The notes under the pieces: generated by a model
The model's database searches: none
Told to the model about the DNA's origin: nothing
Seen by the model: only the letters and a program-made list of their open reading frames with translations
Position numbers and translations under genes: made by a program
Assembly (NCBI GenBank): GCA_964019165.1
Contig: OZ025280.1
Span: 11,526,428-11,590,427, forward strand
From: Mastigias papua
Taxonomy: Eukaryota; Cnidaria; Scyphozoa; Rhizostomeae; Mastigiidae
Direction: 5' to 3'
DNA length: 64,000 bases
Shown: in pieces, positions 21,387 through 34,520 of the stretch
How the letters are laid out: each line of letters opens with the position of its first letter
Numbering within the stretch: the first letter of the stretch is position 1

Positions 21387-23378
21387 GTTTGTTTGTTATA
21401 CAAAACTAATAATTTGATTGGTTGCCATCTTTCGTTGCAACAAAAAGTAGACACTTCTTCAACTTTTTGTCAGCGAAGAACCTTGCTTTGACAAAAGAGA
21501 TAGGTTCTACTGCGCATGTGTTGTCAAGAAAACTTTCGATAGTACGAAGGATTTTGCCTAGTGGAGATCCGGCTTTAAGCAGTAAAGACATAACTGTAAA
21601 GTCAAAATGGCGGAAATCATTCAAAAATGGCGGAAAATGGCATATATTTGAAGCCATATAACTTTTCTGTGAGCTGAGATTTTCCATAGAAATTTGATAT
21701 TCTGTGCTACCTCATTGGTTCCAACAAATATGCAAAAAATAAGAATATCTGATATGGTGGGTTACAAGGTGGTGCTGTTTCCTACAGAATGACCCACAGG
21801 CCTACCCCACGGGAAAGAGTAGTATGACACAGAGCAGGATGTAGAGATCACAACAGCTGTTAGACCATAACACTGTGGGCAAGGGCTTTTCTTGGGCTAC
21901 ATGGCAAGACTGCAATAGTCATCTTTCCAGACACTTTTATTGTTTTACACGCCTTCTTTATCAATGGAAACATGACATTCCTTTTCTTGCTTTAGGTACT
22001 CTTTTGAATTATGCCCCCAAAGTAGACCAATTCTTTCTGGAGAACTAAACTTGAATTTGTGGCTAGAAAAGTTATAAAAAGGGTAAGAAAAGCTATTATA
22101 GTCCAAACTACAAGTTAAATTGGAATGAAGGTAGTCAAACTTGTGAAATACATTGTTTGCGCATATATCATTTAGCAGATAGACAGGTTAATGCCAGCTT
22201 ATTTTCCACAAAATCTTTTACGTAGAAATGTATCTTAAATTTGAAATACAATGACTTCACTTATTTGTGTACTCCTATCCTTAGTTAAATAGTATTAGGC
22301 ATTGCTCAGAATTACCAAGGAGTGGTTGATATCACAGCCATCTGCATTGCATCGTAGGCCTCCTTGGTATTGGACGAAGATGTTACAGTCAATAACAGTG
22401 TTTCTCACTAGTGATTGACATTGTGTGGTATAGATCAGAACTGGTTGCAGTAGAAATGAAGTAAGTTTATTTTTTCCATAATTTAATTCTGGTTTAGGGT
22501 TATATCTGGTGGATTCTGATTATATGGTATGCTCACTAGCAGTAACTGGCAATGAAGATGCATACATTCTTCTCAGAGCATTGACATCTGCTGAACTTTA
22601 TTGTCGTGCTAAGTATTATGCAGCAAATGTAAATATTTGAATACTTCTTTACATCAGTATCCCAGCCAGTTACCATGGTATCTTTACCTTCATCATGGTA
22701 AATGAAGTTACTACTCACTATCTTTATTGGGATATTTTCATTGATTTGTATTGGTGGCATTTTGTATTCAAATCAATTTGTTTATTACTTCGTAGTTTCT
22801 ATTTACTATGGAACACATATAATTGCACGTAAAATTGCATTATAATATAGTTCATTGATTTAGATTACCTTCAAAGTTCCTAATTTCATACAATATCAAT
22901 TCTCAATCTCATTATTCTCGACTACTCTTGACCTATATGCTTTGGTGACTGTTGATGATGCAGAGTGAAGAGGAACCATGATATGGAATACTAGGAATGC
23001 ATATTTCCTGGCAATACTGGGGGTATGGCATGTCAGACTACTAGGACAGATGCAAACAAATCCTGTATCCTAATGACAATCATTAATGACGTAAGTTGAG
23101 AAAAGCCCTGATTGATTGATTCTTTATTTTCATGGGCACTCAATCATAGCTTGTATCCCTGAAGTGTCCAAAGTTTGAAAAGACTACTGACTCTAAAATC
23201 TCTAAATATGAGTTCCTCTACTTGTTCTGAGATTGTTGAATAAATCAAACCATTAGTAGAATCATGCATTGACATGTATTCCATGTATCAGAAGATAGTG
23301 TACAAATATCATAAGGGCGTGGTCCCAAATGCCACGCCCTGTGCGACAGTCACACTTCAAGCTGGATCTGCCCCTGAT
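21387..23378. other. No gene recognised
   Basis: A 93-codon minus-strand frame at 21406-21687 has no known domain and mirrors an open frame on the other strand; I do not call it. The stretch 23100-23260 resembles a LINE 3' end (TTGATTGATTGATTCTTTAT) but cannot be assigned. Confidence 0.35.
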
Positions 23379-23447
23379 TCTTCTCTACAATCAGCTACGT
23401 CACTACGGAATCCCATGAGAAGCGAGCGCACGCGCTACTGGTCATTG
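23379..23447. repeat. Dispersed repeat shared with 28.2-28.5 kb
   Basis: The ~69-bp block CTTCTCTACAATCAGCTACG ... GCGCACGCGCTACTGGTCAT reappears in reverse, split in two, at 28185-28226 and 28450-28484, flanking the inverted-repeat element there. Identity is almost complete. Likely a piece of one mobile element family. Confidence 0.7.
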
Positions 23448-23754
23448 CGAACAACCACTACTGGCGTTCGGCAGCGTGTGATTTGCGTCTGACAAGAGTC
23501 GTAAGTACTGTAATTTATTTATTGATAATGATCCGTATTCTTTGTTATAGTTATATAAAACCACTTGATTGATCAAATTGTATAGTTTGCTATCGATTGT
23601 CCCTTTACGCTAGAGGGCCTGTTGCTTTATTTACAGGTTTCCACAGACATTGAGCCTAATCGATCGAATGGTTTACAAAAACTCTGGATACAGGCAATAT
23701 TGACCTATTGCCACTATTGCTAACGAATGAATGTTATTTTCATCCGTAGAATTG

Positions 23755-24690
23755 AACCAGTTGTTGAAACACTGCTCCACCGGAGAACAGAAGTTTGCCT
23801 AACGGGCATAGTGAGAAACGTCCAGCGGACATGCACATTTGCTAGTAATCTGCAATTGGCATTTGCATCCCACGAACTAACCGTTGTGTATTAAGCTAGG
23901 TTCATTACTTACACCAGCTCTACCAGGGACCTTAGCAGTTTTGCCAGTGAGGTAGATTTATTGCTTATATTAATTCTACCAGAGACCCTGAAAGTTTACC
24001 TAACGGGCACAGTGACCGTAGCCACATGGCAGAATGATCTCTCGTCCACCGGACATGCACATCTGTTGGTAATCTACCATTGACATTTTCATCCAACGAA
24101 CTAAAGATTTTATCAAGCTAAGTTTATACCTTATACGAGCTTTACCAGGGAATTCAGCAGTTTGCCTATTAGATAGATCTATTGGTATACCAGCTCTACC
24201 AGCGAACCTAAAAGTTTGCCTAACTGGCACTGAAAGTAGCCACGGGGCAGAATGACCTCTCGTCCACCGACCATGCACATTTGCGAGTAGTCTGCCATTG
24301 ACCTTTTCCTCCAAAGAACTAGACATATTTTCAATCTAGGTTTGTTGTTTATACGAGCTCTGCCAGGGAACTTAGCAGTTTGCCTACGAGCACTGCCTAT
24401 GAGGTAGATTTATTGCTTATACCAGATCACCTACACATGTGCCTAACAGGCGTATTGAAAGTAACCACATGTCAGAATGATCTCTCGTCCACCGGACATG
24501 CACATTTGGGAGTAATCTGCAACTGACATTTTCATTCAAAGAACTACACATTTTATCTAGCTAGGTTTATTGCTTATGTCAGCTCTGCCAGAGAACTTAT
24601 AAGTTTGCCTACCAGGCATGATGAGATCACCACAGGCCAGAATGGCCTTTTGCCCACCGGGCATGATACCTTTGCAGGGTATGCAGTTTT
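23755..24690. repeat. ~222-bp tandem repeat, about 4.5 copies
   Basis: The landmark ATGCACAT recurs at about 23831, 24055, 24273 and 24498 (spacings 224, 218, 225), each within a longer shared block (TCTCGTCCACCGGACATGC, then a CAGCTCTACCAGGGAACC segment that itself occurs about twice per monomer). A degenerate last copy has GCATGATACC near 24662. Non-coding minisatellite/satellite; monomers have diverged. Confidence 0.8.
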
Positions 24691-27600
24691 CGTCTTAGCC
24701 CACAGACTGAAATCATGTTTCTAATGAATATATGGCAAACCTCTCCCGGAGAGGCTGAAAATGTAAAAGTGATGCATGATGAGATGGATGATACTAAGCA
24801 GAATGATTTTAGTCATTTGTATGTAGGTAGAAATTACATGACTCGGGAAAAGGGCCCATGTGTTGTATACTGTTTGTTAGTTTACGTAACTCTAAGTATC
24901 TTAGATTGATACAGCATTACTGTAACATAAACAGACCGGCTAACTGCAAGTATTAAGTAATATCTCTCCCCTCTTTTTGTGACACACTGATCTCATTTCA
25001 CATTCAAAAACCGGATGACAGCTTAACAGGACGGGGGTACATGATAGCAGCAGTTTTACTGTGAGAGAAACAAGTTATTTAGTCGATTGCGTGTCTTGGC
25101 GAGAAACAGCCCACCGTACAATGTTGCCCGTCAGTGTGCTTTTGTGGCAAAATTCGAATGATCTTTTAGGTTCAATCACTTCATAAGACTTAATAATGTA
25201 GCTTCATACTTCCGGCTTAGCGACATCTCAGGAACTTGTCAGTTCTCCATGCAGAACATCCGTCTACTATAGTGCACAGTGGGTAATGTTTGGTTTGCAT
25301 ACTCTCTAGTAGGGTAGCAACAATTCTCTCACACTGTGATTTATAACGACTAGTCATCGACAGTCACTACTCCGAAATCCTAACTCCAAGCACCATAGAG
25401 GAAACTATGCTGAATAATGTAGAAAGTGTGCAGAATTCCCGATAGTAAATTCAATGATATTCGCCCAAATTATAAACTATCATGTGCATGTCAGTGTGGC
25501 TTTATTGCTGGCAAGGTTCTTTACATTTGCCATGTTGCAATAAGAGCTAGCGAATGATGAGAAGATACCATCTTATGTCGCAAGGGCCAAGATCAAGTTC
25601 TATGCTTCCATTATTCGATATGTGTATAAATAGATACAAATATCATACTGAAGACAGTATAGATGTATTACTACAGGATGTCATGGCGTTATTGACCTTA
25701 CATATTCGTATTATGGCATTCTACTTGTCAATCTGCTATGCAATCACTTGACTGCTGTATTTGTTAGGTTCATTGTGTCATTCTGAGGAAATAATTGAGC
25801 ATTCTACAGAGATAGCCATGACGCCATGCTAATACTACGTAATAACTGGAGGAACAGAAGTCTCCTTTCAGATGACTTTCATAGCCTATTGGATAGAGGC
25901 CATCCCTCTTTCTCGGTGGTTTTGAGCTTTTGCATTCTCGACAGATACCATAAAAAATTTATTTTTACTAAAATGAGTTCATTTGAATTTATTACAAAGT
26001 TGTCTCTATGGTCAACTAAAGCGGCAATTATCCTTTTACTATGCTTAAGAATGCTCAATTCCATTCAATTTTGCCGCTGCTACTGCTATTGCTTTTACGC
26101 AATTATTATTAAACAAGTTACTTAAAATTAGAGAAAATGCCACTTTTCAACAGCAATATATTGTAGTCAATAATAATAGTAATCATTGTAGACATATGTG
26201 TGGAGCATCATAAGTGTTAGTATCAGAGGCCAAAGTCGTATTGATTTTCTTTTGCTGATTAGACCCTTTGCCGCCTACAGCCTATTTTAGGCAGACTGGA
26301 TTACTTCATTAGCTATTGCTACATGAAATGCCTCCTTGAGAGCATGGGAAGCTGTTTTTTGATCACACTTAATCAGATGCTCTTTGGTTTTTTGAGTGTG
26401 AAAGAACCTGACAATTAGGAGGGAATGTGGAAAGAAGTCATTTGAGACTAAGCACTTAACCGCTTACCAAGCCTATGTTCCTACAACTATGAGCAATGAC
26501 AAACACTATTTCTACTACCAGCCATATGCATGTATTATCTGTCAATTTATAAGTGGCATAGAAATGGCTGATATTTCCATCAATTGGCCGGTTTCCATAG
26601 AAAATTAGCATCTACGCTGCATGTGAACCTTCTTGTAACGATAAATCTTCCGCAGAATGGATGATGTCCAGCGCATGTTCCCTTTCCGGGAAAAAATTTC
26701 AGCCATATACTGTATATATAACTTTTACTTTTCTCGAGTCTTAAGACTCAGTTTGATAGAGGGAGCAGCCAAATTGGCTATCTCTTTTGTCATTGTCCTT
26801 ATTTTAGCATTTAAGAATATTGCCAGAATTCTGGTTTGGTTCTTATTTAAGTTTAGCCTATTAGGACTATTAAGTAATGCAACCTCCTTTCTATTTCTCA
26901 TATAGTTCTACACAACTAATCGAGACATATGGCGACTACTGTATATCTCACCAGATCTTCAATTAAAATCCCTCTGTCCTACGAAGCTGTTGGTTAGCTT
27001 TCTCGGTCAGGTGCCAGTCTTTACACATGATTGCACCTTGCTTCACATCAAAGAACTAAAACCTCATAACAGGCTATTTAGCATTCTCCACAAAACTCTA
27101 CTACCAGGGAGAAAGAATTTTTGTGAAATGGGTCAGTACACTGATAAGGCCAGTTGGCATATATGCTGGTGCACTTCTCCACATACGTGTTAGGTTACTG
27201 TAACCTCTGCAGTGGAAGACCCGAGTTTGCTTTGTGTAATGTTGCACATGATTAGCAATGGACTTATTCATCTTGTAGTTGAGGTACAATGACAATAATT
27301 GCTTTACCGTTATATACCATCACCCAACTGGCAACAAGGGTTAAAGAAAGAATTATATGTTGTGCTTTCTGATTTATAATAGTCGTAATGTCCGGATGGG
27401 ATACCCAGAACACAATATGTTTTGTTAAACTCAGACTTTAAATGTCAATTATTTCGATTATCTCTTAGAATAAATTTGGGTAATCAGTCGTATTGCAATG
27501 CGTTAGATGCATTTACTTGCTGTTACTTGATGTTTGAATCTCAATTGGAATGCTAAATGCGCAAGGTAACATTACCATAGCGCCCCTTAAATTACGAAAT

Positions 27601-28184
27601 TACCTCAAAATTCTCACTAGTTATCGCATATAGAGACTCAGTCAGAGACGCTGTTTTAAGCGTTACTCATGTTGATTTGAATTAGTAGTGTTAAAATTAC
27701 TTTAAAAATTATAACATTCCGTTTAATTTGATTGATTGGATTTATTATACGTTGTTTGTGTAGATGTGTAGTAATCTGGTACACGTGTTTGTGAGATCCG
27801 AGTCTTAGAGATATCTTCAAAAAAAAAAAAAAAAAAAAAAAAAAAGGAAAGAAAAAGATACATCACTGTGTAAGTTTAGCAGTTGTCCTTTCTAATTTGA
27901 CTTCTCTCCTGGGATACTTATATCAGTCCGTGAACTAGAGAATAAGGAGTCGTAACTGTCATTACACTTATTTTTTATATATAACAAACTATGTTGAATT
28001 AGATATTATGCCTTCGCCCTCATTTGTGTAAACTTCGATTTGCACAGTAATGTTCATAACTGGTGCACACTAGTGGCTATTACTAGCTCTGCAAACTCCC
28101 CAATGCTCCTGTTTTTTATTGTGTAACTATGCGTTACATATTTCTTTCGCCTATAATGGGTTCGTGATCACAGGGCTTTAAAGT
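24691..28184. other. Long stretch without a recognised gene
   Basis: Several short open frames (65-99 codons, for example 25826-26125 and 26657-26905) have no recognisable domains and look random. The only clear feature is a poly-A tract at 27819-27845. Confidence 0.4.
27819..27845 (+). repeat. Poly-A tract (27 A)
   Basis: Uninterrupted A run. May mark the 3' end of a retrotransposed sequence on the plus strand, but I found no coding remnant or target duplication upstream. Confidence 0.7.
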
Positions 28185-28568
28185 CTCATGGGATTCCGTA
28201 GTGACGTAGCTGATTGTAGAGAAGAATTTAAAAATTAAACGAGACTTACCTGTAAGTTGATGTTTGATTGTAATTCTTCTCTACCATCAGCAGGAACGGA
28301 GGAATCACATGCCCTCCCATAAACAATTTTAATACCATTCCCACCCAGTATTCCTCCGTCCTGCTGATGACGAGCAATGTTTCATTTTCATTTCAGTCAT
28401 TTAATAATTATTTATCTATTTTACTATCTTCCTGTGATCACTCACGCTTTAAAGAATGACCAGTAGCGCGTGCGCTCGCTTCTCATGTGATTCCTCCGTT
28501 CCTGCTGATGGTAGAGAAGAATTACAATCAAACATCAACTTACAGGTAAGTCTCGTTTAATTTTTAAA
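28185..28568. mobile_element. Inverted-repeat element with 85-bp arms
   Basis: Arms at 28227-28311 and 28484-28568 are nearly perfect reverse complements (TTTAAAAATTAAACGAGACT ... GGAATCACATG). The space between them and the outer left flank hold pieces of the repeat at 23379. Each arm has an ACTTACAG/GTAAGTCTCG segment that reads as a splice donor outward. No coding sequence. Looks like a foldback element or two nested insertions. Confidence 0.7.
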
Positions 28569-29394
28569 TTATACTTGCAAAGGATATTAGGGTTCTTTTC
28601 TAGCTTTTTGACCTGACTCTTCAACCTGGCTAAACTGTTGGCATAAGTATAAGGTAAATTATCATGACCTGCCTTCCAGGGTAGCCCCACTGAGTATCTA
28701 CTTCCTATAAAGAAAATATTATCAATAGGTTTCTCATTAACTTCAGTCTGAAGCTTAAGTCCTAATATGCCTGGGATATACTATAGGGACATACAATGAC
28801 CACCCTCAAAGTCCATTAAAAATATCGGAACTCCGATACTTTGGTTGTTTACTGGCACTGTGAAAACTGAGGTGGCTTAGGCCCTGTTAAAGCTGACCCA
28901 GACAAATACGAAAACGGATAAAAATTTATCCAAGTCGGCCTTACATTCCCACTGGAACAATGGCAAAACCGATATTTGTGAAAACAGTGCTTAGAGCATA
29001 TATTTGTGAAAGATAAATCTAAAAACGCATTGTTCTTTTTGTGGAAAAATGGAAAAACTCTCACCTGGATACTTCTAAAAATGCTGCAGCTATATTGTAG
29101 CTACCTGTCTTACTTCACTAAAAAAGACATCCTATGCTTCACTTTGCATACATGTGTCAATGCCAAAGAAACAAGGGACAACGAACACAAAGTCTGTCAA
29201 GCGTTTCCATTAATCTGCTGCCAGAAAGAATAAGTTTTATCCGTTTTCAGATTTATCTGGGCAAGAGGAAATGGGAATTTGGCTGTTATAAAACTGCAAC
29301 TCACTCAAAGGACTTTGAGCACTGTCAATGTATGTCTGTAGAGCATATATCATACAGCTTGTTTACCTCATATCTCAAAATATCACAATCTGCA
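28569..29394. other. No gene recognised
   Basis: Short overlapping frames on both strands without domain similarity. May contain diverged BEL/Pao remnants next to the protease fragment, but I cannot support that. Confidence 0.3.
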
Positions 29395-30112
29395 GGCACA
29401 CTCCATCTACACAGGCTATGAAACTCACAATTGGCTCAGGATTGGTCAAACCCTTACCTTTGAGTAGGCAGGACAGTGTCCATCCTAATGTGGTTTTGAC
29501 TGCAACTGGCTCACTAGGCCCCCCTCATAGATTCACCTTCCTGGAACTGTCAGACAAAATGTGAACCACTTAGAACCTGCACAGTCAACCTCTCTTCCTA
29601 CCTAGAAACATCTGAGAACCATGAAATATGGGGATGTGTGTATTGTTTCTTTACTTTCTAGGTTATATCCTCAACAGCAAAACATGACAAAATAATACTC
29701 TTTCGACCTCAAGAAGGATAGAGGTAATTCCACTACATCTCTTCTCACGCTCCCTCTGTCCAAATGCTCTAATTCCAAGTTTCTCTTTCCTCACAGGTCT
29801 TAAACCTAACTTACACACTGCCTCATCAGTCACAAATGACTTGTGGCTGCCAGTGTCAAACAATACCCTCACTATAAATTCTTCCTTCTCATTTACATTA
29901 GCCAGGTCTTTCTGCAATACCACTCTCTCAACTGGCCTTGTAGTTCCTACCCAAGAAGCTGCACTGGCATGAAGCTGTGTAAAATTATGCTTTGGCTCTT
30001 TTTCCATAATTTTCTGCCAAGGTTGCACATTTATACAGATTGCAATCTGATGCTTTCCTTTACAATGACTACATTTACAAATGAAACTACACTGAGAGGA
30101 TCTACACCCCTA
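29395..30112 (-). pseudogene. BEL/Pao gag-zinc-knuckle and aspartic protease fragment
   Basis: From ~30112 on -: a CCHC knuckle (CSHCKGKHQIAIC near 30060-30080), a linker, then the DUF1758-type retropepsin (VRVLFDTGSHKSFVTDEAVC with DTGS active site near 29860, LGIRAFGQ). After a break it continues in another frame with PSEPVAVKTTLGWTLS near 29490, the usual end of that domain. TGA at 29525-29527 stands where the second frame would otherwise read on. No RT or integrase adjacent. Microsatellite (TAA/TAAA)n at 30113-30140 lies just upstream. Confidence 0.75.
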
Positions 30113-30140
30113 TAAATAAATAATAATAATAAATAAATAC

Positions 30141-30601
30141 AACTGTTTATACAGTTGTGGGACTTCAGACATAGATATTTTCTGTTGTCAATTCGCTACC
30201 TGTTGAGCTTGTGTATACACTAATACTAAGTTTAGAAACACAATATAAGACTATAAGTGGTAAACCTAAATTAATCAAAATAAAATATGAACTTTAAATT
30301 TCAGTATATCTAACTGCCTTATTTCATGTGGGAGTTTGTTGTATAGCTTCACTCCAGAATAATAAAACGACCCTCTAAAAAGTCTAGTTTAGAGTGTGGA
30401 AGAATTTGTTATGGACTCCCTATGGACGCTATTATGTAATTATTCGAATGTTATCAAAACGACGACACTTGAATTATTATGCTTGTTATGTACGGTAGAA
30501 TCAGGCCTTTTCTCTAAGTTTATACTCTCACACTGCGGATATGCACAGGATATAACAAACTGGCGACGAGAAAAAGCGAATCATCAAGACTTGCAAGGAA
30601 T
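30141..30601 (+). other. Probable 5' LTR end and leader of the Ty3-like element
   Basis: Directly before gag. A candidate primer-binding site, TGGCGACGAG, begins at about 30561 after ...ATAACAAAC, the usual position next to an LTR end. The LTR start cannot be fixed because no second LTR is in the window. Confidence 0.4.
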
Positions 30602-31453
30602 ATGGCAGCAAAACTTGACCTGGCACCACTCCCGAGTTTCAATCCACACAGCTATCAGAGTAACCTTGCCGCATGATGGAAAACCTGAATTAAACGATCA
30701 AAGCAGCGAACATCTCAAACAAAACTCAGCAGAGCATTACTCTTCTACCAAGCAGGCCCTGAAGTCCAGGATATTTTCGAAACACTTTCAGATACGGGAA
30801 GAGATGATGATTTGGATGCAGCAATCAAAAGTCTCACAGAATATTTTGCCCCTGCACAAAACACTGGTTTTGAGACATTTCGTTTTCGTCAAGCAAAGCA
30901 ACAACCCCAAGAAACTTTGGAAAATTATCACACTCTCTTGAGGAAACTAGCTCAAATGTGCTCATTCCCCACAGATTCAGTGGATAACAAAAGTAAACAA
31001 CAAATTATTCAAGGCTGTTCAAGTTCATCCTTGTGGAAGTACACCCTGAAAACAAAGGAGGTAAAATTACAAGATATTTTAATGAAAGGAAAAACTGATG
31101 AAATCAGCAAAGAACAGGCCAAAGAAATAGAAAAACACACCTCAGAACCAACAGAAAAAGTAGAAGCCATGAAAATCCAGCACAAACAGCACAAACCGAG
31201 TCGCAGAGGAATAGCACGTCAGCAACAAAATACTGCAAATGCACCCACAAGGAAACCAGCCACTTGCTACAACTGCGGATTCGACTACCTTCATCGTGAT
31301 AGACCCTGCCCAGCCCAAGGAAAAACGTGCAGTTACTGCAAGACACAAAATCACTTCACTCGCTTTTGCAAACAACGTCAGAAAAACCAACAAAACCATG
31401 AGAAAGTAAACACAGTACAAGATAATACCAGCTCAGATGACAGCTCAGATTAG
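30602..31453 (+). pseudogene. Ty3/gypsy-type gag
   Basis: Met 30602 (MAAKLDLAPLPSFNPHSYQ) begins a gag of ~283 codons: capsid-like region (YFAPAQNTGFETFRFRQAKQ, ETLENYHTLLRKLA, the usual signature of Ty3-like gag in invertebrates), then a zinc knuckle region (CYNCGFDYLHRDRPCPAQG, CSYCKTQNHFTRFC). TGA codons at 30674 and 30686 break the N-terminal part and a TAG at 31451 ends it. The frame after that TAG (YVYCMDKT) joins pol across the inserted TIR element, so gag and pol were probably one frame. Shorter Met starts (30812) are downstream artefacts of the two stops. Confidence 0.85.
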
Positions 31454-31476
31454 TATGTTTATTGTATGGATAAAAC

Positions 31477-33467
31477 CATAGAAATAGTAGAGCTAGAATG
31501 CGCACTCGATCACGTGATGCGTAGCCACACTGGAGATTCAAAATGGTAGCACCATGTTGGCAAAAGACGAGAGGCGTAACTGTGAGCTCTAGGTATGCAA
31601 CACAAGTTAAACTGTGTTTGATGCGTAGTTTTACAACATGGCACTTCCTTGCAATGTGTATGGGTGTCAAAAGAGATGCAGACTCCAAAAGCGAAATTTC
31701 TGTACAAAAGAATATGGAAGAGTATCAGCGCACAATGTTTGGGTTATGATATGTAGGCCCTGTTACTTGTCTACACAAAGTTAATTCAGGTAAGGATCTT
31801 ATTGAACTTTTTTGCAACCATTGTGGGCATATGTCACGTTAATGTCGCATGAAAATTAGCTGATTTTACTATATACATGCATTTGTAGAGAGGAATAGCA
31901 AGCTCTGGCAACTGGGTGCAAACACGACAAACAATTTCCCAGAGGTCACTATTCACTATAAATACCCCCAAGATCTCATTTGCTTAGAGATCATAAAGGA
32001 AACCTTCTAGCAATAAGTCAAAGGAACAAAACTAATTTTGTCGCTTTTAGTAAAATAAGACACATGTTGAACAGGCAGCTGGATATAAACTGACACAAAA
32101 GGCATTTGTGCATACAAAAGGTCTTCACTTTCACAGTCCAAGAGCTTATCTACTGTATTTTAAGAGAAGGGTTCCATCATTCCTAACTTACACTATCAGA
32201 TCTTGACATCTGAATAATAAATGTGATCCAATCTCTCTTGAATATAAATGTGATATAGTTAGCAATAAGGTGGAGGGTATGGTATGACAGAATAAGAGAG
32301 AGCAGGTAAGGGTCATTATGTTTCCCAGGGAAATGAACATTAAAACAGGTTCATTAGGAAAGAAAGCATAAAAAGTGCTCTGCATATTACTTGTGAAACT
32401 GTGAATGCAGAAAAGGTACATAATGCAGCTGCACATTTTTTTGTCCTTATAAAACCTGCACTTAAGAAGCCATGTCTTCTACCAACAGTATATTTTTTAA
32501 TTAATCAATCTCTGGGTGAGGGCATAATACATTAGCTACATCTTGAAAGTATCAAAATGTATCAGACACAGGGAAAAAAATTTAGGTTAATCTCTGTTAA
32601 TGATGCTCATTATATTGAGGAACAGCACAAACACTGGCTTGTAGTATGAAAATTTCGATGGGCTTTTTAATCATATCTTCGAGCAAGAGAGTAAAATTCA
32701 TGTTGAAGTGGGCATAACATCAAAATACAGCCCAAACAGGGATGTACTGGCACATATTGGTACATTCTGTCATTCCTAATATAAAGCTCTTTTGCACAAA
32801 CACAAAGTTAGTCTATTTCTTCTGCCATTGACTATTTATGGAAGCTAGAAATATAGAATTTCGAAAATAGCAAGGCTTCTTGTGATATTGCATGCTTTGC
32901 AACTATCTTCTGAGTATAGCTTTTCAGAATCACCAATTTTTCTTACAAATGTAACACATGTCTGGACAATGGCAAGCAAAGTGGGCTGGAAAATAGTCCT
33001 AGAGAAGTGCAGCTGAAGTATGGATGAAGGTTGTCTCTATCATATAGAGCAGACTCAATCAGCTGCTCAGTTTCTCTGATCAGGGCACACAACTGAGATG
33101 AATACAACTAAGATGACCGAAAAATGCCACACAACTGTCAGATAATTATAACGTATTTCCAGGTCTAAAGGTCAGTACAGTATCAAAGGATGCATTAATA
33201 AAATATAACTTGATTCTTTATTTTATCCGCATTAGCACTCCCCTGGCCTACCTTACGCGGCTTACTCTATCAAATGGTGATGTTTTTTGACGTACTTTTC
33301 TTAACTTGTTCAACTAGCTATGAAAGATACCAACTTGAGCTACGCTGTGGATACTTTATCTTTAGTTAATCTTGCACTTTTTGGCTGTAGCAAACCATCT
33401 ACCATCTTTGTTCCCCGTAGTGGCTCCATCGCAATAGAGTCCGCATTCTAGCTCTACTATGTCTATG
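31477..33467. mobile_element. 1,991-bp TIR element inserted in the Ty3-like element
   Basis: Terminal inverted repeats of ~31 bp (CATAGAnATAGTAGAGCTAG..., two mismatches) and a perfect 8-bp duplication GATAAAAC on both sides (31469-31476 and 33468-33475), as for hAT or P elements. Removing it and one duplication restores the gag-pol frame. The interior is non-coding, apart from a short frame from ATG 31638 (MALPCNVYGCQKR...) whose start vaguely recalls a THAP finger; this is too weak to assign. Non-autonomous element. Confidence 0.85.
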
Positions 33468-34520
33468 GATAAAACCAATGCACACACAAAGAAATTGGAA
33501 ACTAAGCTCACAATCAATGGCCAGGAAGTGTTGTTTCTCATCGACACAGGAGCAAGTGTAAACATTATGGATGAACAGTCGTTCAACAACATCAATACCA
33601 CTGGGAAACCAGTTGCACTCAAGAAGTCAAACATGAAGATCTTTGCTTACGGATGAAAAGAACCGCTCCAGCTACTAGGAATTTTCGAAGAAACTGTAGA
33701 AACAAATAAAACAACCTCCCTTACACGATTTCATGTTGCAAAGAATGTGGAAGGAAATTTGCTCAGTTCTCAAACGGCTCAAGAATTGCACCTTATCAAT
33801 ATCAACATAAACAGTGTGCAAACAGAAGCCAAACTAGACGAACAAATAAACTCAGCCAAGCCTACGATTGCCTCACCAGATTACGTCAATCACTTGTTGG
33901 AGCAACACAAGACAGTTTTCAAAGGCGTTGGAAACTTGAAAGACTTTGAAGTCAAAGTACACACAAATCCTGAAATTAAACCCATCATCCAAGCACAACG
34001 TTGCATACCTTTCCACATACGAAAGAACATCGAGACAGAAGTAGGGCGACTTGAGCAAGATGACATAATTGAGAAAGTGGAAGAAGCTACACAATGGGTA
34101 AGTCCTTTGGTGATCCCCCCCAAGACAAACAGCGACAAAAGTAGAAGTTGTGTCAACATGCGTCTATCAAACACATCACTATTACACACAAGACACCCCA
34201 TGCCAACAACAGATGAACTAATATCTGATTTAAATGGTGCGTACCATTTTTCTAAACTCGATTTGAAACAAGGATACCATCAGCTGACACTGGCTGAAGA
34301 GTCGAGACATTTGACACCATTCACAACGCACAAAGGACTCAGGAGGTAAAAAATACTTTGCTTCGGCATAAATTCGGCAGCAGAAATTTTCCAGAACACA
34401 CTTTCTCAAACCATTCAAGATATCAGCAATGCCAAAAACATGTCTGATGACGTAATTATCTGGGGAAAGACCCTAGAGGAGCACAATACTGCATTAGCCA
34501 AAGTATTGCAACGTCAAGAC
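33459..34520 (+). pseudogene. Ty3/gypsy-type pol: protease and RT, truncated
   Basis: Continuation of gag. Protease: VLFLIDTGASVNIM (DTGAS near 33541). Then a linker and RT: CVNMRLSNTSLLHTRHPMP, FSKLDLKQGYHQ, and a degenerate YxDD-type site read here as MSDDVIIW near 34443. Breaks: TGA 33654-33656 and TAA 34347. The sequence stops inside the RT-RNase H region at 34520, exactly where the palindromic repeat array starts; RNase H, integrase and the 3' LTR are not found to the right of the array. Confidence 0.85.

Noticed and set aside
21406..21687. 93-codon minus-strand gene
   Set aside because: No known domain, and an open frame lies opposite it on the other strand; the composition shows nothing protein-like.
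23755..24690. Possible CRISPR-like array
   Set aside because: Monomers of ~222 bp repeat over their whole length, without short repeats and unique spacers, and the context is eukaryotic.
24715..27295. Several hydrophobic frames of 60-100 codons
   Set aside because: AT-rich random-looking frames without domain, codon signal or conserved partner.
17561..30112. One BEL/Pao element spanning 17.5-30.1 kb
   Set aside because: Integrase and protease are on the same strand, but 10 kb of unrelated sequence and a Harbinger element lie between, and the RT is not found; two copies are more likely.
31638..31780. THAP zinc finger gene in the TIR element
   Set aside because: Only the first two cysteines fit; the later Cys-His pair and the AVPTIF-type end are absent.
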